A DNA stretch of 48,933 bases from Alphaproteobacteria bacterium (lineage in GTDB: Bacteria; Pseudomonadota; Alphaproteobacteria; UBA9219): contig JAQUWX010000008.1 in the NCBI GenBank assembly GCA_028692635.1, forward strand, positions 1 to 48,933, read 5' to 3'. The number at the start of each line of letters is the position of its first letter. Positions within the stretch are counted from its first letter, which is position 1. Below the pieces are notes generated by a model. The model made no database searches and was not told where the DNA came from. It saw only the letters and a program-made list of their open reading frames with translations. This document shows, in pieces, positions 1-8,770 of the stretch. The position numbers and the translations under genes were made by a program.

Positions 1-2
1 CT

Positions 3-2159
3 TCTACGGCGGAGCGCAGCGCTACCAGGTTGGCGGATAGCGCTCAGCAGGTGGCCAAGCAAGTCGAGGCTATCGACAATCAGACCAAGAGCACTCTTGC
101 GAGCGTTCGCCTGATAAGCGGAAGCTTCGCCGATGAAGCCGGAACATTGCAGCTTCATACGCAACAGGCTGAACAGCAGTTGCGCAATATGCTTACGGTT
201 GCGTCCGGCCTTAAAGATCAGGCGAAGAATATGCGCGAGTCGATAAGCGAAGAAGCAACGCGAGTTATTTCTTCGGTCGGCGAGGTGACGGTCAAGATGG
301 AGTCCGCTGCCAATCAACTGAAACAGAACGGGCAGGAAGCTATTGCCAATGCCGATGAATCTACCAAGCAGTTCAACGCTATTATTCAATCAAGTTGCGA
401 TATGCTTAGGCAACAGGCTGATAGTCTTGGGGCTACTGCCGCTACTGTCGAGACTAATATGCTTGGGGCGGGAGATAAAATTCGCTCTAATCTGCGCCTC
501 GTCAACGATGCCAGCGAACAGGCTGATTTCCATGCCAAGCAACTCGCTGCCACTGCCGAGAACGCTACAACGCGGCTCGATGCTCTGCGCGGGTCGCTCA
601 ATTCCAGCGATGCCGAGGGACGCGCTATATTGGCTCAGGCCAGCGAGCGTATCGAGATCGTCAAGAGCAAGCTCTATGACGAATTGCAACAGATCGCGGA
701 AGTCTCCGATGCCGCTGTGCGCCTGATACAGACTGCAAGCGGGTCGTTGATGAATGAGAGCGATACTTTGCGCTCCAATCTTTCAAGTTCGGAGTCCGCT
801 TTGGTTGAAGCTGCCGCTCTGGTTCGCGAGGAGGGCACTCAGTTGCCGTCGCTTATCGAACGTGGCGCCGCTCAGATCGAGGCTGCAAATCAGGCTCTCA
901 AGGAACACGCTACTTCCGCCAGCGATACTCTGGTCAAGACGGCGGATCGCTTCATCGGCGTGACCGGTTCTATCCGCGACAGCATGATGGAAGAAATGCG
1001 CGATCTCGACAGCGTGACCTCCACGGCAGAGCAGACTTTGCGTTCGTTCACTCAAGCCTTGTCGGATCAGCTTCAGGCCGTTCAGACCGGAACAGGGGCT
1101 TTGGCTTCCGAGCAGAAGACGCTCGTTGTCGCTACGGGTCAGACTATCGATCAGCTCTCTGCCGCTGCGGAGCGTTTGCACGTTCTGCATCAGGATGCGG
1201 CGAGTACGGCGGATCAGTTGTCTCGCGCTTTCTCAAACGTCGAGCAACGCGCAGATTCAGCCGACAAAAAACTGTCTCATATCAGCGTCAATATCGGTCA
1301 GCAGATCGAACAGTTGGCTCAGACCGCTTCAAAGGCCGAAGATCAGATGGTCGGCGCAAGCCAGGGCTTCCGCGAGCAGCTTGAGCGTATCCGCTCGGGC
1401 GTGCAGTCGCAGATCGACGATATCAATCGCGGCTTGATGCAGATAACCGCTCAACTCGAGCGCACCAGCACTACGCTGCGTTCGTCCACTACGAGCACTA
1501 TCAACGATATCGAGAAGATCGGATCTCGCTTCGAGCAGACCAGCAAAGACGCTTCCAATCAACTTACCGAACGTACCGCTCGTATGCGCGTGTCCACGGA
1601 AGAAGTGGCGAAGCTGCTTAACGGGTTCGGCGATCAGCTTGATATACTGCTCGATCGTTTGTCGATGGCTGGCGATGGCATCAAGCGTCACGAAAGCGAT
1701 CTGCTTGGACAGTTGCAGACGGCTCTTTCTCAGCTTGGTTCGGTCGCGGAGAGGTTGGAGGCTAATCGCCTGCTTACCTCTAGCGTTAGCGAGCAGGCCG
1801 TGTCTCGTTTGTCTGAAGTCTCGCAGATCGTCGAGAAGCAGATGCAGGACTTCTCGGCTGACTCTGACACCGTGTCCGGCATTATGCGTGGCGTCGGTAA
1901 GATGTACACCGATCAGTCGCAGACGCTTAATCGCGGAGTTTCCGACGCTCAGAACCAGGTTCTGGCTATGGGGCAGACTATGGACGAGTTGCAACAGCGC
2001 GCAGATAGAATGCGTATCGCTCTCAAGTTGCAGGGCGACGAGCTGGTAGGCTCGCTTGAGCAAATTCTTCAACAGCTTGCTACTGCCGGGGATCTTGTGA
2101 CGGATACCGTTGACGATCTTTCGGTGCGCCGCATTGGAAGTGGAAATAACGTTGCCTAG
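3..2159 (+). CDS. Long Ala/Gln/Ser-rich coiled-coil protein, 5'-truncated by window edge
   Basis: The listed ORF starts at an internal TTG (30). The frame stays open to the window edge (..STAERSATRLADSAQQ..). Heptad-like composition throughout. Confidence 0.75.
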   Translation, partial: STAERSATRLADSAQQVAKQVEAIDNQTKSTLASVRLISGSFADEAGTLQLHTQQAEQQLRNMLTVASGLKDQAKNMRESISEEATRVISSVGEVTVKMESAANQLKQNGQEAIANADESTKQFNAIIQSSCDMLRQQADSLGATAATVETNMLGAGDKIRSNLRLVNDASEQADFHAKQLAATAENATTRLDALRGSLNSSDAEGRAILAQASERIEIVKSKLYDELQQIAEVSDAAVRLIQTASGSLMNESDTLRSNLSSSESALVEAAALVREEGTQLPSLIERGAAQIEAANQALKEHATSASDTLVKTADRFIGVTGSIRDSMMEEMRDLDSVTSTAEQTLRSFTQALSDQLQAVQTGTGALASEQKTLVVATGQTIDQLSAAAERLHVLHQDAASTADQLSRAFSNVEQRADSADKKLSHISVNIGQQIEQLAQTASKAEDQMVGASQGFREQLERIRSGVQSQIDDINRGLMQITAQLERTSTTLRSSTTSTINDIEKIGSRFEQTSKDASNQLTERTARMRVSTEEVAKLLNGFGDQLDILLDRLSMAGDGIKRHESDLLGQLQTALSQLGSVAERLEANRLLTSSVSEQAVSRLSEVSQIVEKQMQDFSADSDTVSGIMRGVGKMYTDQSQTLNRGVSDAQNQVLAMGQTMDELQQRADRMRIALKLQGDELVGSLEQILQQLATAGDLVTDTVDDLSVRRIGSGNNVA

Positions 2160-2985
2160 TAGTTGGTCGGCCAGAGAAATAGATTATCTTGGAAAAATCG
2201 CTCGCATGGCGGGGTCTCGCGCTGTGTCATGTCGTGCGGCCGGGAACGTCACCGAGCGTAAGAGCGATGGCAGTCCCGTTACCAGAGGCGATCGTGAGGC
2301 TCAGGAGATAATTATAAAAGGGCTTCAGGATTTGACTCCAGGCGTTCCTATAATCGCTGAGGAAAAAGAAAATCCGCATAGCCTTACCGATCTTGGCACA
2401 TATTGGCTGGTGGATCCGTTGGACGGCACTTGCGAATATGTAAAAGGCAGAGACGAATTTTCCGTCAACATCGGGCTTGTATATAATGACGAACCTATAA
2501 TCGGGGCGATTTATGCTCCGGTCATGGACGATTTGTTTTATGGCGATCCAACAGGCGCTGTCAGGACTAATCAAGACGGGACGTTTAATTTGCGCCCAAC
2601 TTCTATTTCAGATTATCGGTCGTTTACTGGTCTTCGTCTTATTACCAGTCGCAGAGAAGCCGATCGGCTGCCTTTGAAACAATGGTTGGAGAGCGGGCAG
2701 ATAAGTTCATGGAGCATATGCTCCAGCGCTTATAAGTTCGGGCTGCTTGCGGCGGGTGAGCACGACATATTTGTGCGCACCGGCCTTACCTATGAATGGG
2801 ATACTGCTGCGGGTGACGCTATTTTGCGCGCAGTTGGCGGGCGCACTACTACTCCGGACGGTAAAGATCTTGTGTATGGTAAGTTCGATTTCAGAAATGA
2901 CGCGCTTATCGCCTATAACAAGGGAGCGGAGAATTCTATATTCGCTCTCGAGCTTGGGCAGAGACTGCTGAAACTCGCGGCCTGA
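2152..2985 (+). CDS. cysQ: 3'(2'),5'-bisphosphate nucleotidase / inositol monophosphatase family
   Basis: EEKE and DPLDGTCEYVKGRDEFSVNIGL metal-site motifs, C-terminal EWDTAAGDAILRAVGG. Likely TTG start overlapping the upstream stop. Confidence 0.85.
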   Translation: MPSSWSAREIDYLGKIARMAGSRAVSCRAAGNVTERKSDGSPVTRGDREAQEIIIKGLQDLTPGVPIIAEEKENPHSLTDLGTYWLVDPLDGTCEYVKGRDEFSVNIGLVYNDEPIIGAIYAPVMDDLFYGDPTGAVRTNQDGTFNLRPTSISDYRSFTGLRLITSRREADRLPLKQWLESGQISSWSICSSAYKFGLLAAGEHDIFVRTGLTYEWDTAAGDAILRAVGGRTTTPDGKDLVYGKFDFRNDALIAYNKGAENSIFALELGQRLLKLAA

Positions 2986-3017
2986 TCAGGCTGTAACGCA
3001 AAACAAGGAAGATAACA

Positions 3018-3479
3018 TTGAAACTCGAATCTCCGGCTTTTAAGCACAACGATTTTTTGCCGATGGCTTGCTCTTGCGATGGCGCTGGCATTTCTCCGGC
3101 TCTTGTTTGGTCCGATGTTCCCGAGGGGACGAAGAGCCTTGCTCTTATTGTTGACGATCCGGATGCTCCCGATCCTGCCGCTCCTAAAATGACGTATGTT
3201 CACTGGGTGCTTTTCAATATATCTCCAGAAATTACCGGGCTGCCAGAGGGAATAAAAAAACTTCCTGCCGGAACGCGCTTGGGGATGACCGATGACAATG
3301 GAACTGAATATGTCGCTCCTTGCCCTCCTATCGGGACACACCGGTACTTTCACAAGCTTTATGCGCTGGATACTATTCTCGATTTAATAGGCATGCCTTC
3401 AAAGGCTCAGCTCGAGCAGGCTATGCGCGGGCATATTATCGCGCAAGCTACGCTTGTCGGTAATTATATCAGGCCGTAG
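3018..3479 (+). CDS. YbhB/YbcL family Raf kinase inhibitor-like (PEBP) protein
   Basis: SPAL.WSDVPEGTKSLALIVDDPDAPDP, VHWVLFNI, GTHRYFHKLYALD motifs. Confidence 0.9.
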   Translation: MKLESPAFKHNDFLPMACSCDGAGISPALVWSDVPEGTKSLALIVDDPDAPDPAAPKMTYVHWVLFNISPEITGLPEGIKKLPAGTRLGMTDDNGTEYVAPCPPIGTHRYFHKLYALDTILDLIGMPSKAQLEQAMRGHIIAQATLVGNYIRP

Positions 3480-3918
3480 TCATAACCGATCCGGGCGCCG
3501 GCGGGGGAGTTGGTGGCTCTTCGCTCGTTGGGGATTTGGTTTCTTTCTGGCCGGTGCTTAAACCTGCCGCAATCTGGCGGTTTATGTTGATAAGCCCAAT
3601 AAGCAGATCCGTATTATATTCCGTCAATGCGCGGAAGCTTACCTTGTCCACATAGCGGCTCAGGTTAAGCAGCATAAGTTTGACGTCTTTGGGCAGCGTG
3701 TTGTCCGGCTCGGTCAGGCATATTTGAAATACCGTCCATAACTGCTGATTGTGCCGCAGCGCCTCTACATAATCCTCTTCTGTGCTGTCGGGGCGGCGGG
3801 CTGCTTCCATGCGGCTGGCGCAGCTTAGTAGCGCACGCGCATCCGTTTCACGCACGGTTTCACCTTCGCGCTGGTGCGATGTGTAGGTTCCGTGCTGTCC
3901 CTTCGAGGAATATGGCAT
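3469..3918 (-). CDS. flaF: Flagellar biosynthesis regulator FlaF
   Basis: FlaF-like sequence (DARALLSCASRMEAAR...YVEALRHNQQLWTVFQ) directly downstream of flbT and the flagellins. Confidence 0.85.
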   Translation of the reverse strand: MPYSSKGQHGTYTSHQREGETVRETDARALLSCASRMEAARRPDSTEEDYVEALRHNQQLWTVFQICLTEPDNTLPKDVKLMLLNLSRYVDKVSFRALTEYNTDLLIGLININRQIAAGLSTGQKETKSPTSEEPPTPPPAPGSVMTTA

Positions 3919-3936
3919 TTTAAATCTCCCTTAAAA

Positions 3937-4377
3937 TTATACAGGCGCAGTCGTTGACTCTGCGATCTCCTTTATTCCTTCAGGTAAATTAATTTGTTTT
4001 TCCGGTTGCTTCTCTTCCAGCATTTTATGCGCCATGCGCAATGCTTTGAACGCGTCCCCGGCTTGCAATTGCACAATGATCTCCTCAACGTGGTCAGATA
4101 GGTTAGGATAAATGTTACCAAAATTTCTCAGCGTTTCAACAACCAGATTGTCTAACGGTTGTCCCTTGCCTTTGAACAGATAAATTACCTGTAGAAGAAA
4201 ATATATATTGCTGACGTCCGAGTCGTCCCGGCGCTCGATGTTCATCAGGTAATTATCCCGTAAAACGGGACTGTCCGATAGCACAAGTAAATCCGCAGGA
4301 CGGGTGCCTACGTTCTTTAGCACCGCTCCTCCGGCAAATATCTTTTCTTCTGGCTTGATGCGAATTTTAAGCGGCAT
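3937..4377 (-). CDS. flbT: Flagellar biosynthesis repressor FlbT
   Basis: MPLKIRIKPEEKIFAGGAVLKN...PADLLVLSDSPVLRDNYLM; FlbT-like, next to flaF and flagellins. Confidence 0.9.
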   Translation of the reverse strand: MPLKIRIKPEEKIFAGGAVLKNVGTRPADLLVLSDSPVLRDNYLMNIERRDDSDVSNIYFLLQVIYLFKGKGQPLDNLVVETLRNFGNIYPNLSDHVEEIIVQLQAGDAFKALRMAHKMLEEKQPEKQINLPEGIKEIAESTTAPV

Positions 4378-4500
4378 GACTCGACTCCTTCGAGATGAAA
4401 TGTATGTAACTATAGGCGCTTGTTCCCATTATCGTTACACGTCCATTATGGTTGATTATAACACATTTATTGAAACATTCGTTAACGCCAGTAAAGGACA

Positions 4501-4540
4501 GGGAAAACGCATTAGCCTGCGGCTTTATGCGTTTTCACCC
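4501..4540 (-). terminator. Stem-loop after flagellin 1 stop codon
   Basis: GGGAAAACGCAT ... ATGCGTTTTCaCCC with inner AGCC/GGCT pairing. No strong U-tract, so it may be an mRNA 3' stabiliser rather than a terminator. Confidence 0.5.
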
Positions 4541-4549
4541 ATCAATTAA

Positions 4550-5368
4550 CTAAAACAACCGCAAGATTGCCTGCTGTGCCTGGTTCGAGATGCCCAAGCT
4601 GATAACGCCCAGCTGGTTTCTCGTTTGCAGCGCTTGCAGGTTCGCGCTTTCCTCGTTGGTATCCGCCAACACCAGGTTATCAGACGCTGTTTGCAGCGTG
4701 TTGATAAGGTTGTTGGTGAAGTCCTGACGAGTTGACACGACGGTCGTGCTGTTACCAAATCCGGCTGCATCGGTACGCAATGTTGCAAGCGCCGTTTGTA
4801 GCAGTGATTGCGCAGCAAGAATGTCTCCGTTGTTGACAAAGGCGTTCGTGGCTGCCGCGACTCCCAATCCAGCGCTGGTGGCGTTAACGCCAGAGATGGT
4901 CATGGCTGTCGAGTTGCTCTCGTTGAAGTACACGGTAAGGTTCGTCGTCGCGTCCAGAAGATTGGTGCCGTTGAACTTCGAGTCGTCCACCAGGTAATCA
5001 ATTTGAATTCTCAAGCTATTATACTGACTGGATAGGCCGCTTCTGGTCGTCGCGTCGCTGGATTGCAGAGCGGAATTGATGATACCTTGCATCTGGTTGA
5101 TGACGTTCGTGATGGAGGTTATGCCATCCGCTGCCGATTTTACCGTTTGCAACGATGTTGCCAGACCATCTTTAAGATTGGACAGATCGTTTGCGCGGTT
5201 TAAAAATCCCTGGGACGCAAAGTATGCCGTTGCTCCATCAAGGGCGGTGTTGATTTTCTTGCCAGTCGCCAATTTGTTTTGCGTGGAACTTAAAAGCGCG
5301 GCGGTGTTTTGTAACGACAGCAAATTGCTTCTTGCTGATGCCGTTAGTGATACTTGTCCTATTGTCAT
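4550..5368 (-). CDS. Flagellin (272 aa, copy 1)
   Basis: Flagellin N- and C-terminal D0/D1 helices (LTASARSNLLSLQNTAALLSSTQNKLATGKKI ... NQLGVISLGISNQAQQAILRLF). Confidence 0.95.
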   Translation of the reverse strand: MTIGQVSLTASARSNLLSLQNTAALLSSTQNKLATGKKINTALDGATAYFASQGFLNRANDLSNLKDGLATSLQTVKSAADGITSITNVINQMQGIINSALQSSDATTRSGLSSQYNSLRIQIDYLVDDSKFNGTNLLDATTNLTVYFNESNSTAMTISGVNATSAGLGVAAATNAFVNNGDILAAQSLLQTALATLRTDAAGFGNSTTVVSTRQDFTNNLINTLQTASDNLVLADTNEESANLQALQTRNQLGVISLGISNQAQQAILRLF

Positions 5369-5465
5369 AACTGAGCTCCTCCTGAACTATGACTTGCGTT
5401 TCTTCTGCGGACACTCAGCAATATTTCTTTATCGCTACCGTCGCAGTGCTTACAGCAAGTGATTT

Positions 5466-5481
5466 TGCAAGAGCCGTGCCA
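5466..5481 (-). promoter_or_regulatory. Sigma-54-type promoter upstream of flagellin 1
   Basis: Reverse strand TGGCACGGCTCTTGCA matches TGGCACR-N4-TTGCW with correct GG/GC spacing. Confidence 0.8.
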
Positions 5482-5562
5482 ATCGCAGGGCGGCAAAAAA
5501 TGCCCCGGCAAATTGTTCAATTTTATCCAGTGGTTATGTGTGAAATTTTATATAAAAAAAGC

Positions 5563-5594
5563 AAAAAAAAGGGAGCGGGGCGAACCCCACTCCC
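5563..5594 (-). terminator. Rho-independent terminator of flagellin 2
   Basis: Reverse strand GGGAGTGGGG-TTCG-CCCCGCTCCC followed by TTTTTTTT. Confidence 0.92.
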
Positions 5595-5616
5595 TCTGCA
5601 TGAGTTGAGACAGTAC

Positions 5617-6435
5617 TTAGAACAACCGCAAGATTGCCTGCTGCGACTGGTTCGAGATGCCCAAGCTGATAACGCCCAGCTGGTTTCTCGTTTGCAGCGC
5701 TTGCAGGTTCGCGCTTTCCTCGTTGGTATCCGCCAACACCAGGTTATCAGACGCTGTTTGCAGCGTGTTGATAAGGTTGTTGGTGAAGTCCTGACGAGTT
5801 GACACGACGGTCGTACTGTTACCAAACGAGGCCGCATCGGTACGCAATGTCGCCAACGCTGTTTGTAGCAGCGATTGAGCCGCCATAATGTCCCCTGCGT
5901 TTACAAAGGCATTAGTGGAAGCTGCGACTCCAAGACCGGCGCTGGTGGCATTAACACCAGAGATGGTCAGTGAGGTCGTGTTGGTTTCATTGAAGTACAC
6001 AGTCAGGTTCGTGGTCAAATCCAACAGGTTAGTACCGTTGAATTTCGAGTCGGTCACCAGATAGTCGATCTGAGTTCTTAAACTGTCGAACTGATCGGCC
6101 AGACCACTACGAGTTGTCGCATCGCTTGATTGAAGTGCCGAGTTGGTGACACCTTGCATCTGAGTGATGATGTTCGTAATGGAGGTGATGGTGTTGGCCG
6201 CTGCCGTAACGGTTTGTAGACTCGTTGACAAGTTGTCTTTCAGGTTTGACAAATCGTTCGCACGGTTCAAGAAACCTTGAGACGCGAAGAACGCGGTCGC
6301 TCCATCAAGAGCATTGTTGATCTTCTTACCGGTTGACAGCTTGTTCTGAGTAGAACTCAGAAGTGCGGCGGTCGCTTGCAGCGACAGCAGGTTGCTTCGT
6401 GCTGACGCAGTTAGTGATACTTGTCCAATAGACAT
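5617..6435 (-). CDS. Flagellin (272 aa, copy 2)
   Basis: Same length as and highly similar to copy 1; flagellin N/C-terminal domains. Confidence 0.95.
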   Translation of the reverse strand: MSIGQVSLTASARSNLLSLQATAALLSSTQNKLSTGKKINNALDGATAFFASQGFLNRANDLSNLKDNLSTSLQTVTAAANTITSITNIITQMQGVTNSALQSSDATTRSGLADQFDSLRTQIDYLVTDSKFNGTNLLDLTTNLTVYFNETNTTSLTISGVNATSAGLGVAASTNAFVNAGDIMAAQSLLQTALATLRTDAASFGNSTTVVSTRQDFTNNLINTLQTASDNLVLADTNEESANLQALQTRNQLGVISLGISNQSQQAILRLF

Positions 6436-6538
6436 TGTGGAACTCCTTTCAAGGGTTGATCGCAGACTCCTTCTGCGGGGTACTGGCGTTTAGCCTAGCC
6501 TTAAAACGTAAATCTAGGTTTAACGTCATGTAATATAA

Positions 6539-6554
6539 TGCAAAATAAATGCCA
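6539..6554 (-). promoter_or_regulatory. Sigma-54-type promoter upstream of flagellin 2
   Basis: Reverse strand TGGCATTTATTTTGCA; GG and GC separated by 10 nt. Confidence 0.7.
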
Positions 6555-6682
6555 TAATGTGTTGTGAGGAATATCAATGAGATGCAAAAATCAGGACTCT
6601 TGCGACTGGGCAATTATTGCCGGTTTTTAGCAAAACGGGTGTCTGGGTATGGTATATTTTGCCGTTTCAGAGGATCAGAGGG

Positions 6683-6756
6683 CAGATGGCAGGAATCAGG
6701 GATCAGAAAAAAAAGAAGTTTTTCTTCCTTTTCTGATCCCTGATTCCTGCCATCTG
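6683..6756. repeat. Long perfect inverted repeat abutting the glycosyltransferase stop codon
   Basis: Left arm 6683-6710 CAGATGGCAGGAATCAGGGATCAGAAAA; right arm 6729-6756 is its exact reverse complement. Confidence 0.95.
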
Positions 6757-7926
6757 TCATCTGAAAACTACGTCTAGTAGTTTTTTGTTAACTGTACTCC
6801 AGTCGTAGGCTTTTATGTTTTCGGATATGGTGGCTGCTTTGTTTTTGGCGGCTTCGTGTTGAGTGTAGGTTTTCTCAAGCGCGGCCACTACTTCCTCTAC
6901 TTCCGTTTCGCCCCAGTCTTCAAAGCTTGATGCGCCGGGCGGAGATATAACTGGTTTCTGGGTGTTGAAGCTTCCGCAGTCGAGAAGGTCGATAAGATCG
7001 GTTTGTCCGGTGTTGTTCGATACAAACGTCGGAATCCCGCACGCCATTGCTTCCATCGCTACCAGATTAGTGCCGCCTTCGCAGCGATTAGGAAAAATTG
7101 CAATGTCGCATTCGCGCAGGGCAAATGGCATCAGCATATTCGGAGTATATGGCAATGTGATAAAACTGCCGGGCGGCAATCCTTGCTGGATTAGCCATGG
7201 CGCAATCTGTAAGCCCTGGTCGGTTGCTACCGGTAGATCGGCGCAATGTCCGGCCAGTTTGAATGGCGCGGGATCAAGCGGCAATAAATTCTGCCAACAA
7301 GTTACGAGCAGGGATTCCGGGTGCTTTTCTCGGAAGATTTTAAATGCCGCTATGACAATATCCTGGCCTTTGCGAAACTCAAATTTCCCCCCGGAAAAGA
7401 CTACAAATCTGTCTTTCCACAAGCCTGAGCGCGGACCAGGATAAAATATGCTCGTATCAATCCCCTGGTAGCAAAGATGCACAGGACCTAAATCCAATTC
7501 ATTCAGAAATCTTTCGTTCCAGCGCGATATCGCTATCAACATTGAATAATTCTTTGCAACTTCGCGTGCGTGTGGGCTGCACACTTTGTGCTCGATCGCA
7601 GCGCAGCCGATGTTGGGGTTTCCGTTCACGCGGTCTTGTCCTACAAATCCGGAGAAGTCATTCCCTACGGCATGCAATACCGGATGATCAAACGCCAGCG
7701 TTTCATTCGGTTGCTTCTGCATTACCTCCGATATTTTTCGCGCAAGAGTTAGTATCGGATCAAGTTTTACTTGTGTCAGGGGTGGAAGCATTATCGCTGC
7801 GGGACGGTGCGTGAGAATAATTTTATCGGCGCCCTGTCTTATCAATTCCAGCGCAATCTGTAATCCGTATATGCCGTATCCAGAAACAGTGGATAACGCC
7901 CATGTCAGAGCTAGCGATCTGGTCAA
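6757..7926 (-). CDS. GT4-type glycosyltransferase (group 1)
   Basis: FSGGKFEFRKGQDIVIAAF and RCEGGTNLVAMEAMACGIPTF (E-x7-E motif). Confidence 0.85.
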   Translation of the reverse strand: MTRSLALTWALSTVSGYGIYGLQIALELIRQGADKIILTHRPAAIMLPPLTQVKLDPILTLARKISEVMQKQPNETLAFDHPVLHAVGNDFSGFVGQDRVNGNPNIGCAAIEHKVCSPHAREVAKNYSMLIAISRWNERFLNELDLGPVHLCYQGIDTSIFYPGPRSGLWKDRFVVFSGGKFEFRKGQDIVIAAFKIFREKHPESLLVTCWQNLLPLDPAPFKLAGHCADLPVATDQGLQIAPWLIQQGLPPGSFITLPYTPNMLMPFALRECDIAIFPNRCEGGTNLVAMEAMACGIPTFVSNNTGQTDLIDLLDCGSFNTQKPVISPPGASSFEDWGETEVEEVVAALEKTYTQHEAAKNKAATISENIKAYDWSTVNKKLLDVVFR

Positions 7927-8353
7927 TGTGTCGTTCCCTTATATTGAGTTCAAATGGGGATAAACTCTAAAGATGTATTAACAAACATTAAAACAAGCTT
8001 TATGAAAGGCTATAAAATTGGAAGTACCTAAGTATTGCATTCAAATATCATAAATATGCTCCCCTTGACTCCATTGGGAGATTCCTCTCAATGGTAAATT
8101 TTGCTCCAAAACCAAGCGTAACGCCGCGAATCACAAAAGATATTTCTTGTCAAGAGAAAAGATCTGTAGTATCATGCTTTATAGGGTGGAGCAGCTTTTA
8201 GGTGATTTGCTCCGAGTTGTTTTGGGAAAAATGTTTTTGGTAAAGTTTTTTGTGTTGAGCTGAATCGAGCAATTTAGTTTTTTGAAAAATGAGAAACTCG
8301 ATTACGTAGTTGATTATGATGATAAGTTTTTACGGGAGGGAGCGTTTAGTGTT

Positions 8354-8689
8354 ATGTCCGATGTAGTGGGCAGCATTTTGGCGACAGGAGCCGCGGCATT
8401 GCCGAGGGTGGCCGCTGCTGCATCTGCGAAGACGGCTGACGTTCAGGGGACGGCGACTTTCTCTGCCGCTGTTAACGGTGTAGTTGGTGTTGAGATATCA
8501 CCTTTGGCTGCACGCATGGAAAGCGATCCTATTGCGGGTTTGGTTACGCAATATCTTGATAATAGAGGTAATGTAATTGACCAGATCCCGTCGTCTCTTG
8601 CGTTGACGTATTTGCGGGCTGGATTGACTGCTGATGGAATGAGCCGTCAGCATGAGATTGGTTACAGCAGTGGAGCCGTTTTCGCCTGA
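8354..8689 (+). CDS. Small hypothetical protein, possibly flagellum-associated
   Basis: Start chosen at ATG 8354 within ORF 8282-8689; DPIAGLVTQYLDNRGNVIDQIPSSLALTYLRAGL region; followed by a terminator hairpin. Confidence 0.6.
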   Translation: MSDVVGSILATGAAALPRVAAAASAKTADVQGTATFSAAVNGVVGVEISPLAARMESDPIAGLVTQYLDNRGNVIDQIPSSLALTYLRAGLTADGMSRQHEIGYSSGAVFA

Positions 8690-8731
8690 GAGACGCGTTA
8701 GTTTTTGATCTATCGTCTGCGATTCAGCAGA

Positions 8732-8757
8732 AAGGCGCTTTGTAAGCGCTTTTTTTG
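8732..8757 (+). terminator. Rho-independent terminator
   Basis: GGCGCTT-TGT-AAGCGCT followed by a T-tract. Confidence 0.75.
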
Positions 8758-8770
8758 TGACCTACCGCAT

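Noticed and set aside
1329-2072. 247-aa minus-strand ORF
   Set aside because: Opposite the coiled-coil CDS, no RBS or recognisable domain; shadow ORF.
5523-5837. ORF on the minus strand overlapping flagellin 2, mirrored by 4546-4839 in flagellin 1
   Set aside because: Alternate frame of the duplicated flagellin 3' ends; the similarity merely reflects the identical nucleotide tract.
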